From contig NZ_CAJPUX010000003.1 in assembly GCF_905397285.1 (NCBI RefSeq), positions 496,001-560,000 on the forward strand: a stretch of DNA of 64,000 nucleotides, read 5' to 3'. Position numbers and translations under genes: made by a program. Of this stretch, positions 9,644 through 16,779 are shown piece after piece (position 1 is the stretch's first letter; each line of letters opens with the position of its first letter). Source of the stretch: Cupriavidus plantarum. GTDB taxonomy: Bacteria > Pseudomonadota > Gammaproteobacteria > Burkholderiales > Burkholderiaceae. The notes below the pieces were generated by a model that made no database searches, had not been told where the DNA came from, and saw only the letters and a program-made list of their open reading frames with translations.

Positions 9644-10876
9644 TCAGGCGATGGCGGCCTGCGGCGCCGGCTGCCGCGCGCGGTCGTGGGGATGGTCCCG
9701 ATCGGCGTCGATACGGGTGTTTGGATATCCCGCCGCGAAGACGAGCCGTCCCGCCGACCACGTATGCGTGACGAGCGGCTGGCCCGCCACGGTGCTGACG
9801 GCGATGACGTCCGCGCGCGCGCCCGGGCGCAGGCGGCCACGGTCGGTGAGCCCGCAGGCATCGGCCGGATTGGAGGTTACGAGCCTGAGGGCCTCGTACA
9901 GCGGCATTTCCGCGAGTCGCGCCCCGGCGAATGCGGCGGCGATCAGCGTCGAGGGCTGGTAGTCGGAGCACAGGATGCCCGCCACGCCCGCGAGGATCGC
10001 ATCGAGCGCACGCATCGAGCCGCTCTGGCTTTTTCCGCGCAGCACGTTCGGCGCGCCGAGGATCGTCGGCAGGGCCACGTCCGTCGCCGCGCGCGCGGTC
10101 TCCACGTTGATCGGAAACTCGCTCATGCGCACGCCGAGCGCATGCATCGCAGCGATGCGCTCGGGCGAATCGTCGTCGTGGCTCGCGGTCGGGATGCCGT
10201 GCTGACGCGCGCGCGCGAGCAGGCGGTTGACGCGCTCGGGCGCGCCGTCGAGTTCGGCCTGCTTCTTTGCCACCGCGTCCGCCGCTTCCTCGCGCGTCAT
10301 GCCGTGGTTGCCCATCATGTAGGCCAGATACGCCTCCACGGTCTTGAACTGGCCCTGGCCCGGCGAATGGTCCATCACGGAGAGCAGATCGACCACGCCT
10401 TCTTCCATCAGCGCCTCCAGCACGGGCACCGCGGCGGGGTCCGTGACTTCGTAGCGGCAGTGGATGCGGTTATCCACGAGGGCGTGATCGTTGAACGCCG
10501 CCACCGTGCGCACGAGCGTGGCGGCGGTGTCGTTGTTGCGCACGCCGAACTGATTGCTCGCGAAGGACAGCGCGTGATACGGCGTGGTGATGCCCGCCGC
10601 CGCATTGCGGCGATCGACCTGCGCCACCGCGAAGTCGAGCGGGAACAGCACGCCCGCGCGCGGCTCCACTTCTTTCTCGATGGCGTCGCAGTGCACGTCG
10701 ATCAGGCCGGGCATGACCGTATGGCCGCGCAGATCGATGACGTTCGCGCGCGACGGCACCTGGGCGGCATCGGGTTCGATCGCGACGATATGGCCGTCCT
10801 CGATCAGCAGCGCGCTGTCGTCGAGCAGGCGATCCGGCAGCACGAGGGTCGCGTGCGTAAGGTAGCTAGTGGACAT
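9644..10876 (-). CDS. phnM: Alpha-D-ribose 1-methylphosphonate 5-triphosphate diphosphatase PhnM
   Basis: This 410-residue amidohydrolase-superfamily enzyme removes pyrophosphate from ribose-1-alkylphosphonate 5-triphosphate before C-P lyase acts. The metal site opens with GLIDVHCDAIEKE (His62 and Asp64), the HxD variant typical of PhnM. SHDDDSPE and GAPNVLRGKSQSG follow, and CGLTDRGRLRPGARAD ends the barrel. The last 25 residues are a polar His/Arg/Pro tail. It is the final gene of the leftward phnGHIJKLM operon, 25 bp after phnL. A second PhnM-like gene lies at 16780-17991. Confidence 0.94.
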   Translation of the reverse strand: MSTSYLTHATLVLPDRLLDDSALLIEDGHIVAIEPDAAQVPSRANVIDLRGHTVMPGLIDVHCDAIEKEVEPRAGVLFPLDFAVAQVDRRNAAAGITTPYHALSFASNQFGVRNNDTAATLVRTVAAFNDHALVDNRIHCRYEVTDPAAVPVLEALMEEGVVDLLSVMDHSPGQGQFKTVEAYLAYMMGNHGMTREEAADAVAKKQAELDGAPERVNRLLARARQHGIPTASHDDDSPERIAAMHALGVRMSEFPINVETARAATDVALPTILGAPNVLRGKSQSGSMRALDAILAGVAGILCSDYQPSTLIAAAFAGARLAEMPLYEALRLVTSNPADACGLTDRGRLRPGARADVIAVSTVAGQPLVTHTWSAGRLVFAAGYPNTRIDADRDHPHDRARQPAPQAAIA

Positions 10877-10901
10877 GTCGGAAGTCCGAAGAGAGTGAGA
10901 G

Positions 10902-11636
10902 TCAGGCCGCCGCGATGGTGGAATGGACAGCGGGCTGCAAAGGCAGCAGGCGCGTGGCCACCGCGTCGCGCACGGCCTCGTCGTGGAAGATGCCGATCAG
11001 GCAGCGTCCCGCATCCAGAGCCTCGCGGATCAGCGCCACCACCACCGCGCGGTTGTCGGCATCGAGCGAGGCCGTCGGCTCGTCGAGCAGCAGGATCGGA
11101 TGGTTGCCGACGAGGCCGCGCGCGATGTTCACGCGCTGCTGCTCGCCGCCGGAGAACGTCGCGGGCGGCAGGTCCCACAGGCGGCGCGGGACGTTGAGGC
11201 GCGCCAGCAGTTCGGCCGCGCGTTCGCGTGCTTCGGCCAGCGCGGTGCCGCGTTGTTGCAGGGGCTCCGCCACCACGTCCAGCGTGCTGACGCGCGGAAT
11301 CGCGCGGAGGAACTGGCTCACGTAGCCGATGACGTCGCGGCGCAGGCGCAGGATGTGCTGCTCGGGCGCGCCGGTCAGTTCGATCCACGGGGCGCCGGCG
11401 GCGCTGGTGTCGCGCAGGCGGATCAAGCCTTCCGTGGCGAGGTAGTTGCCATAGAGGCAGCGCAGCAGCGTGCTCTTGCCCGTGCCCGAGGGGCCCGACA
11501 GCACGAGGCATTCGCCGCGCGCGGCGTCGAAGTCTATCGCCTGCAGAACGGGCAGCCGGATGCCGCCCTGGTTGTGCAGCGTGAACATCTTGCCGAGGCC
11601 TCGGACCTCGAGCATGCGTTGGGAGTCGTCGTGCAT
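10902..11636 (-). CDS. phnL: Phosphonate C-P lyase system protein PhnL (ABC-type ATPase)
   Basis: The 244-residue protein has an ABC ATPase core with Walker A GPSGTGKST, Q-loop YVSQFLRAIPRVS, signature TFSGGEQQRVNIARGL and Walker B LLLDEPTASLD, but no membrane partner. Position between phnK and phnM and the N-terminus MLEVRGLGKMFTLHNQGG match PhnL. PhnL is required in vivo for phosphonate breakdown and is reported to associate with the PhnGHIJK core; its exact step is not settled. It starts 5 bp after phnK, so translation is probably coupled. Confidence 0.95.
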   Translation of the reverse strand: MHDDSQRMLEVRGLGKMFTLHNQGGIRLPVLQAIDFDAARGECLVLSGPSGTGKSTLLRCLYGNYLATEGLIRLRDTSAAGAPWIELTGAPEQHILRLRRDVIGYVSQFLRAIPRVSTLDVVAEPLQQRGTALAEARERAAELLARLNVPRRLWDLPPATFSGGEQQRVNIARGLVGNHPILLLDEPTASLDADNRAVVVALIREALDAGRCLIGIFHDEAVRDAVATRLLPLQPAVHSTIAAA

Positions 11637-11641
11637 TGCGA

Positions 11642-12418
11642 TCAGCCTTGCAGGATGGAGGACACGAGCAGCTGCGTGTACGGATGTTGCGGATCGTCGA
11701 GAATCTGGTCGGTCAGACCCTGCTCGACCACGCGGCCGCCCTGCATCACGATCGTACGATGCGCGAGCAGCCGCGCGACGGCGAGGTCGTGCGTGACGAG
11801 GATCGCGGCGAGGCCGAGGTCGTTCACGAGCCGTCGCAGCAGGTCGAGCAGACGCGCCTGCACCGAGACGTCGAGCGAGGCGGTCGGTTCATCCATGAAC
11901 ACGAGGCGCGGATGCGTGACGAGGTTGCGCGCGATCTGCAGCCGCTGCTGCATGCCGCCCGAGAACGTCGCGGGAATGTCGTCGAGACGCGCGAGGTCGA
12001 TCTCCATCTTCTCGAGCCAGGCGCCGGCGATCTCGCGCAGGTCGCCGTAATGGCGCTCGCCCACGGCCATCAGGCGCTCGGCGATGTTGGCGCCCGCGCT
12101 GACCTGCATGCGCAGGCCGTCGCGCGCATGCTGGCGCACGAAGCCCCAGTCGGTGCGCGCGAGCAGCCGCATGCGCGCGCTCGACAGCGTGGCGAGGTCG
12201 GTCAGGCCGTCCTCGCGTACGTCATACCAGACGCTGCCGTGTTGCGGCGGGGCCTGCATGGAGAGCGCCTGCAGCAGCGTGCTCTTGCCGGAGCCGGACT
12301 CGCCGACCACGCAGAGCACTTCGCCCGGATACAGGTCGAAGCTGACGTCGTGGCAGCCGTGGAGGCCGTCCCACGTGCGGGTCACCCCGCGGACGGAGAG
12401 CAGGGGCGTGGCGCTCAT
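11642..12418 (-). CDS. phnK: Phosphonate C-P lyase system protein PhnK (ABC-type ATPase)
   Basis: The 258-residue ABC-type ATPase carries Walker A GESGSGKST, signature TFSGGMQQRLQIARNL and Walker B LVFMDEPTASLD. The N-terminus LLSVRGVTRTWDGLHGCHDV is typical of PhnK, which docks on PhnJ of the PhnGHI-J core complex. The start codon overlaps the phnJ stop (ATGA arrangement at 12415-12418). No transmembrane component is encoded beside it, in line with a role in the lyase complex rather than transport. Confidence 0.95.
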   Translation of the reverse strand: MSATPLLSVRGVTRTWDGLHGCHDVSFDLYPGEVLCVVGESGSGKSTLLQALSMQAPPQHGSVWYDVREDGLTDLATLSSARMRLLARTDWGFVRQHARDGLRMQVSAGANIAERLMAVGERHYGDLREIAGAWLEKMEIDLARLDDIPATFSGGMQQRLQIARNLVTHPRLVFMDEPTASLDVSVQARLLDLLRRLVNDLGLAAILVTHDLAVARLLAHRTIVMQGGRVVEQGLTDQILDDPQHPYTQLLVSSILQG

Positions 12419-13356
12419 GCTGCGGCTCCTTCGGATGCGCCGTGGCCTGACGTGTGGCCTGACGTGTGGCCGGACTCACGCCGGTCCGCGCAGTACTCGG
12501 TGTCCGAGCACACGAACATGCGCGTGCCCGTATCGTCGGTGATGATCTCGTCCAGATAGCTGTCGGTGGCGCCGCATTGCGCGCAGCAACTCGACCACTT
12601 CTCCACGGTGAACGGATGATCGACGAAGTCGAGGCTCTTCACCGACGTGTAGGGCGGTACCGCGTAGACGCGCTTCTCGCGGCCGGCGCCGAACAGCATC
12701 AGTGCCGGGCTGTTGTGCAGCTTGGGGTTGTCGAACTTCGGAATCGGCGAGGGACGCATCATGTAGCGCTGGTTGACGATGACCGGGTAGTCGTAGGTCG
12801 TCGCGATATGCCCGTGGTGCGAGATGTCTTCGTAGAGCTTGACGTGCATCGCGCCGTATTCCGCGAGCGAATGCATCGTGCGCGTTTCCGCCTCGCTCGA
12901 CTCGAGCCATCGCAGCGGCTCGGGAATGGGCACCTGGAACACCATGACCTGCCCCGCGCGCAGCGGCGTCTCCGGGATGCGGTGGCGCGTCTGCACGATC
13001 GTCGCTTCCCGCGTGCGCTCGGTGGTGGCGACGCCCGTCACGCGGCCGAAGAAGCGGCGGATGTTGATGGCGTTTGTCGTATCGTCGGAACCCTGATCGA
13101 TGACCTTGAGCGTGTCGCGCGTGCCAATGATGGCGGCGGTCACCTGGATGCCACCGGTGCCCCAGCCGTAGGGCAGCGGCATTTCCCGGCTGCCGAACGG
13201 GACCTGATAGCCGGGAATGGCCACGGCCTTGAGCAACGCGCGCCGCAGCATGCGCTTGGTCGATTCGTCGAGGTAACCGAAGTTGTAGTGCGCGTCGCGC
13301 GCCACGGCGGTCGCCGCGGCTTCACGATCGCTGAATGGACTCACGGACGGGGTCAT
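12415..13356 (-). CDS. phnJ: Alpha-D-ribose 1-methylphosphonate 5-phosphate C-P lyase PhnJ
   Basis: PhnJ is the radical-SAM enzyme that breaks the carbon-phosphorus bond, releasing the alkane and ribose 5-phosphate 1,2-cyclic phosphate. The 313-residue sequence keeps the unusual iron-sulfur motif CX2CX21CX5C: Cys-Ala-Gln-Cys, then VCSDTEYC after 21 residues. N-terminal YNFGYLDESTKRMLRRALLK and the Gly-rich loop PYGWGTGGIQVTAAIIG are conserved PhnJ features. The C-terminus ends in a low-complexity GHTSGHTSGHG tail encoded by a 12-bp repeat (12441-12470), absent from the core fold. It overlaps phnI upstream and phnK downstream by 4 bp each. Confidence 0.97.
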   Translation of the reverse strand: MTPSVSPFSDREAAATAVARDAHYNFGYLDESTKRMLRRALLKAVAIPGYQVPFGSREMPLPYGWGTGGIQVTAAIIGTRDTLKVIDQGSDDTTNAINIRRFFGRVTGVATTERTREATIVQTRHRIPETPLRAGQVMVFQVPIPEPLRWLESSEAETRTMHSLAEYGAMHVKLYEDISHHGHIATTYDYPVIVNQRYMMRPSPIPKFDNPKLHNSPALMLFGAGREKRVYAVPPYTSVKSLDFVDHPFTVEKWSSCCAQCGATDSYLDEIITDDTGTRMFVCSDTEYCADRRESGHTSGHTSGHGASEGAAA

Positions 13357-14543
13357 GCGAGCGTCTCCTCTTGAGGCTGGGGAGCGATGGGTGTATCGGC
13401 AACCTCCGCGGCCGCGTGCTGCGCGGCTGGCGCCGATGCGGTCTGTTCCGCGCGCAGGCGGCGCAGCAGTTCGAGGTTGGCCTGGAAGTCGACGTAGTGG
13501 GGCAGCTTGAGATGCTGCACGAAGCCGGACGCCTCGACGTTGTCGCTGTGGTAGAGCATGAACTCGATGTCGTTGGCGGGCGCGTCACCCGCCTCGCCGA
13601 GTTCGGCCGCGCGCATCGCGCGATCGGCCAGTGCCATCGACATTGCCTTGCGCTCGCCGTAGCCGAACACGAGGCCGTAGCCGCGCGTGAAGCGGGGCGC
13701 TTCGTTGGCGCTGCCCGCGAACTGGCTCACCATCTGGCACTCGGTCACTTCGATCTCGCCAATCGTCACGGCGAAGCCGAGTTCTTCGACGAATAGTTCG
13801 ACTTCGGTGTTGCCGTATCGGATCTCGGCCGCGAACGGGTGCGTGTTGCCGTAGCCGCGTTGCGTCGAATACCCCATCGACAGCAGGAAACCTTCGTCGG
13901 CGCGCGCGAGGTTCTGCAGGCGCGCGGCGCGGCCGGCGGGGAGGGTCAGCGGTTCGCGGGTAAGGTCGGGTGGAGCCGGATCGCCCGGCGGGATGGCATC
14001 GGCTTCCACCAGCGATTCGGCTTCGAGCAGGGACGTCACGCGCGGCATGGCGGGCGCGGGTTTGCCTGTCGTGGCGTTGGCATTGGCATTGACATCAGCG
14101 GTCGGCGTATCCGCCGCGGGGCCGTCATTGCTCCCTTCCACTTCCAGCGAAAAATCGAGCAGCCGCTGCGTGTAGTCGTAAGTCGGCCCAAGCACCTGCC
14201 CCCCGGGCACATCCTTGAAAGTGGACGAGATCCGGCGATGCAGCCGCATGGCCCCCGTATCGAGCGGCTGCGTATAACCGAAGCGCGCGAGCGTGGTGCG
14301 GTAGGCGCGCAGCAGGAAGATCGCCTCGACCTGATCGCCCGCCGCCTGCTTCAGCGCCAGCGCCGCGAGGTGCGGATCGTACAGCGAACCTTCCGCCATC
14401 ACGCGCGAGATGGCGAGGGGCATCTGTTCGCGGATCTGCGCCAGCGTGAGTTCGGGCACCGCGGCGTTGCCGCGCCGATAGGCGTCGAGCCGGCGATACG
14501 AGTTGAGGATGGCGCGCTCGCCACCCTTGACGGCTACGTACAT
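13353..14543 (-). CDS. phnI: Carbon-phosphorus lyase core protein PhnI
   Basis: PhnI supplies the nucleosidase activity that, with PhnG, PhnH and PhnL, attaches the phosphonate to ribose of ATP. The 396-residue protein starts MYVAVKGGERAILNSY and contains HRRISSTFKDVPGGQVLGPTYDY, both typical. It is longer than the roughly 350-370 residues I expect because of an Ala/Asn/Thr/Pro-rich insert at about residues 138-167, placed before RVTSLLEAESLV. The insert is probably a flexible loop. The gene follows phnH by 1 bp and overlaps phnJ by 4 bp. Confidence 0.95.
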   Translation of the reverse strand: MYVAVKGGERAILNSYRRLDAYRRGNAAVPELTLAQIREQMPLAISRVMAEGSLYDPHLAALALKQAAGDQVEAIFLLRAYRTTLARFGYTQPLDTGAMRLHRRISSTFKDVPGGQVLGPTYDYTQRLLDFSLEVEGSNDGPAADTPTADVNANANATTGKPAPAMPRVTSLLEAESLVEADAIPPGDPAPPDLTREPLTLPAGRAARLQNLARADEGFLLSMGYSTQRGYGNTHPFAAEIRYGNTEVELFVEELGFAVTIGEIEVTECQMVSQFAGSANEAPRFTRGYGLVFGYGERKAMSMALADRAMRAAELGEAGDAPANDIEFMLYHSDNVEASGFVQHLKLPHYVDFQANLELLRRLRAEQTASAPAAQHAAAEVADTPIAPQPQEETLA

Positions 14544-14544
14544 G

Positions 14545-15225
14545 TCAGGCCTCCAGATGCGTGGTGCGCGGCAGCGCGCAGAAGCAGTCGCCAGCGGTCA
14601 GCAGCAAATCCACGCCGAGCGGAAAGCCCGCGTTATTGGCGCGCCATTGCGCTGGGAAGTCGTTGGGCAGGCCCACGGTGTGCAGCGTCTGCGTGGTTTC
14701 GATGCCGGGGCCGCGCAGGATGTAGCGGTCATCGTGCGCGTTGGCATTGTGAAGGGCGGCCACTTCGATGAGCAGCGTCGCCGAGCGATCGGGATAGGCG
14801 GGGTCCCCCTGCGCGCATTGCGCGAGGGGCGGCATCGCATAGCCCGCGGGCACGCAGACGAACGTCGCCTGCGCAAGGGTCTCGGCCAGCGGGCAGCCGC
14901 AGTGGAAACGCAGGAATGCGCGGGCGGCCGTGCCGATATCGGCGGGCAGCCAGACGGGCGTGTCGCTGTCCGCGAGCGTGAGCAGTAGTGCGGTCATGGC
15001 CGGGGAGAGGCCGTCGGGCAAGCCGGTGCTCGCAACGGGCAGCGGCTGAACGGTGCCGGGATGTGCGAACGCATCGAGCGCCGCGCGGAAGACCTGTTGC
15101 GCGTTATCGACGGGATCGTCGAAGCCGGGCAGCAGCGACGGACCCGAAGCAGCCGTGAGAGTCTGGGAATTCAGGGTGGCCATGGTGGCGTGTGCGGGAG
15201 TATTGGGCGCGATGCTGGCGGTCAT
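14545..15225 (-). CDS. phnH: Phosphonate C-P lyase system protein PhnH
   Basis: The start was set at the ATG at 15223-15225, 1 bp after the phnG stop, giving 226 residues; a longer open frame upstream runs antiparallel in sense content to phnG and is a shadow. The sequence has LLPGFDDPVDNAQQVFRAAL (preceding the core fold) and RGPGIETTQTL near the C-terminus, hallmarks of PhnH, a homodimeric subunit of the PhnGHIJ core. The first 40 residues are Ala/Thr/Pro-rich and probably disordered; an internal ATG at MATLN is an alternative start. Confidence 0.93.
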   Translation of the reverse strand: MTASIAPNTPAHATMATLNSQTLTAASGPSLLPGFDDPVDNAQQVFRAALDAFAHPGTVQPLPVASTGLPDGLSPAMTALLLTLADSDTPVWLPADIGTAARAFLRFHCGCPLAETLAQATFVCVPAGYAMPPLAQCAQGDPAYPDRSATLLIEVAALHNANAHDDRYILRGPGIETTQTLHTVGLPNDFPAQWRANNAGFPLGVDLLLTAGDCFCALPRTTHLEA

Positions 15226-15226
15226 G

Positions 15227-15739
15227 TCAGTCCTCGCCGCGCGCCATCGTGAAGAACTCGACGCGCGTGCGCGCGGCCTCGGCGGCTTCGCGCGTGGCGC
15301 GGGCCGCGAGGGCGGCGTCGAGCGGCGCGATGACGGCGGTGTGCACGCGGTCGTGCCATGCCGGCAGTTGCAGCAGCGCGTCGAGAACGGCCGCGCGTTC
15401 CGCGTGGCGCGCGCCGCGGCCGCCGCAACCCTGAAGGTAGGCCACGCCCGCGATGCCATCGGCGTCCAGCACGACCGCGCAGCGCGTGACCGACATCTCG
15501 CCGAGATTGAACTGCGCGCCGGTGCCGCCGGCGCGGGCGCGTACCATGGCCATGCCGCTCTCGGGCTTGCGCAGGAAGCGGTAGGTGGGCATCGGCGCGC
15601 CTTCGCCAGGGGAGGCGTCCCACAAGCGGTCCCATGCGGCGTCCAGCGCGTCCGGGCCGGAGAGCGCGAGGATGCGCATCCATGCGGCGCGGGCGCTGTT
15701 TGCGCTATCGGCCATCCCGCCGGTATCCTGGGTCTTCAT
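15227..15739 (-). CDS. phnG: Phosphonate C-P lyase system protein PhnG
   Basis: First gene of the phnGHIJKLM operon, about 170 residues. Two adjacent ATGs (15740-15742 and 15737-15739) follow an AGGGG at 15746-15750 on the minus strand; the second has the better 6-nt spacing and was chosen. RVRAGGTGAQFNLGEMSVTR-like content (ARAGGTGAQFNLGEMSVTR) and GVAYLQGCGGRGARHAE are PhnG signatures. PhnG is part of the core complex that forms the ribose phosphonate triphosphate. The upstream region holds PhnF-type operators and a Pho-box-like site. Confidence 0.93.
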   Translation of the reverse strand: MKTQDTGGMADSANSARAAWMRILALSGPDALDAAWDRLWDASPGEGAPMPTYRFLRKPESGMAMVRARAGGTGAQFNLGEMSVTRCAVVLDADGIAGVAYLQGCGGRGARHAERAAVLDALLQLPAWHDRVHTAVIAPLDAALAARATREAAEAARTRVEFFTMARGED

Positions 15740-15754
15740 CATTTACCCCTATAC

Positions 15755-15770
15755 GTCTATACGTTTAGAT
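15755..15770. promoter_or_regulatory. Candidate PhnF (HutC-type GntR) operator in front of phnG
   Basis: GTCTATAC at 15755-15762 fits GTMTAKAC, the consensus I know for HutC-subfamily GntR regulators, and GTTTAGAT directly follows at 15763-15770 with two deviations. A further half-site, TAGACCAC, lies at 15796-15803 over the predicted -10. The sites sit 13-30 bp upstream of the phnG start and about 180 bp from phnF, so PhnF binding here would block phnG transcription. Binding is inferred. Confidence 0.6.
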
Positions 15771-15809
15771 GTACACTAACACAACTGGGCGCTACTAGAC
15801 CACACGCGG

Positions 15810-15827
15810 ATGACGCTTTGATGACGC
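15810..15827 (-). promoter_or_regulatory. Pho-box-like PhoB site upstream of phnG
   Basis: On the minus strand the sequence reads GCGTCAT, four bases, GCGTCAT: two 7-mers in direct repeat at 11-bp spacing, as in the PhoB consensus (CTGTCAT-N4-CTGTCAT), with 5 of 7 matches in each. A TCTAGT hexamer (15799-15794) lies 10 bp downstream where a PhoB-activated -10 box is expected. It is about 70 bp from the phnG start. Confidence 0.65.
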
Positions 15828-15943
15828 GCCGGATGATGCGCTCCACCTCACAATCCACCCCGCACATCGGCTCGCGGCCCGCGCCGCGCTGAGGCACAAT
15901 CGCATGGTTTTGATGAATGCTTGATGACACGAGGCGGGACGAG

Positions 15944-16678
15944 ATGTCTGAACGGGAAGTCGAACGCGGCTCCGGGGTGGCCGTGTGGCGCCAGATCGGT
16001 GAAGCGCTGGCGGATGACATTCGCAACAAACTGTATGGGCCTGGCGAGCAGCTGCCGCCGGAGCCCGAGCTGGCCACACGATTCGCGGTCAATCGCCATA
16101 CGATTCGCCGTGCGATGGGCGAGCTGGAGCTCAGCGGGCTGGTTCGCATCGAGCAGGGGCGCGGCACGTTCGTGCAGGAGCATGCGATCGACTATGCGAT
16201 CGGCCGGCGCACGCGTTTCTCGCGCAACCTTGCGGCGCAGGGCATGCGGGGCCACCTGGAGATCGTCGAATCGCAGTTGCTGCGGGCGCCGGAGGTCGCG
16301 AAGCATCTTGGCCTGTCTCGCACGGCGCAGATCCTGCATGTGCAGATGATTGGCAAGGCCGAAGACCGGACGATCGACGTGGCGGAGCATTATTTCGATC
16401 CCGCGCGGTTTCCGGAACTTGCCGAACGGCTCCACGAGACCCACTCGATCTCGCGCGCGCTGTCGCATTACGGCATTGCGGACTACACCCGCAAATGGTC
16501 GCGCATCACGGCAGCCATGCCCTCCGCACCGGTCGCGCGCCTGCTGAGCCAGCCGAAGACGCGGCCCGTGTTGCAGGTGGAAGCGCTGAACGTGGACCTC
16601 GATGGCGAGCCGCTGCAGTACAGCATGACGCGGTTTGCGGGCGACTGGGTGCAACTGACGGTCAGCGACAACGACTAG
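15944..16678 (+). CDS. phnF: PhnF, GntR/HutC-family transcriptional regulator of phosphonate genes
   Basis: The 244-residue product has an N-terminal winged helix (about residues 10-80) with VWRQIGEALADDIRN, LPPEPELATRFAVNRHTIRR as recognition region and LVRIEQGRGTFV as wing. A UTRA ligand-binding domain follows (about 95-240), typical of HutC-type GntR proteins. Start 15944 was chosen over an in-frame ATG at 15917 because the latter lacks a ribosome-binding site and adds nine residues not usual for the family. It stands divergent from phnG and upstream of the second phnM. Matching operators lie before both transcription units. The effector is unknown. Confidence 0.92.
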   Translation: MSEREVERGSGVAVWRQIGEALADDIRNKLYGPGEQLPPEPELATRFAVNRHTIRRAMGELELSGLVRIEQGRGTFVQEHAIDYAIGRRTRFSRNLAAQGMRGHLEIVESQLLRAPEVAKHLGLSRTAQILHVQMIGKAEDRTIDVAEHYFDPARFPELAERLHETHSISRALSHYGIADYTRKWSRITAAMPSAPVARLLSQPKTRPVLQVEALNVDLDGEPLQYSMTRFAGDWVQLTVSDND

Positions 16679-16735
16679 TAACGAACGAATGGTAATTTGG
16701 GGGCGCGCGGGATGTGTGGCGGGCCTGGCTTAATC

Positions 16736-16760
16736 GTCTAGACATCTGTTTGTCATGTCT
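16736..16760 (+). promoter_or_regulatory. Candidate PhnF operator before the second phnM operon
   Basis: GTCTAGAC (16736-16743) is a perfect 8-bp palindrome and a full match to the HutC-type consensus GTMTAKAC. It overlaps a second dyad, AGACAT (16740-16745) with ATGTCT (16755-16760) across nine bases. A weak 7-4-7 Pho-like pattern (TAGACAT, four bases, TTGTCAT) spans 16739-16756. The site lies 20-45 bp before the start of the phnM-like gene. Confidence 0.6.
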
Positions 16761-16779
16761 CAACGGTAACGTGACGTTC

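Noticed and set aside
12441..12470. 12-bp repeat at the phnJ 3' end as a regulatory site
   Set aside because: It stays in frame and codes for the GHTS tail; a coding repeat is the simpler reading.
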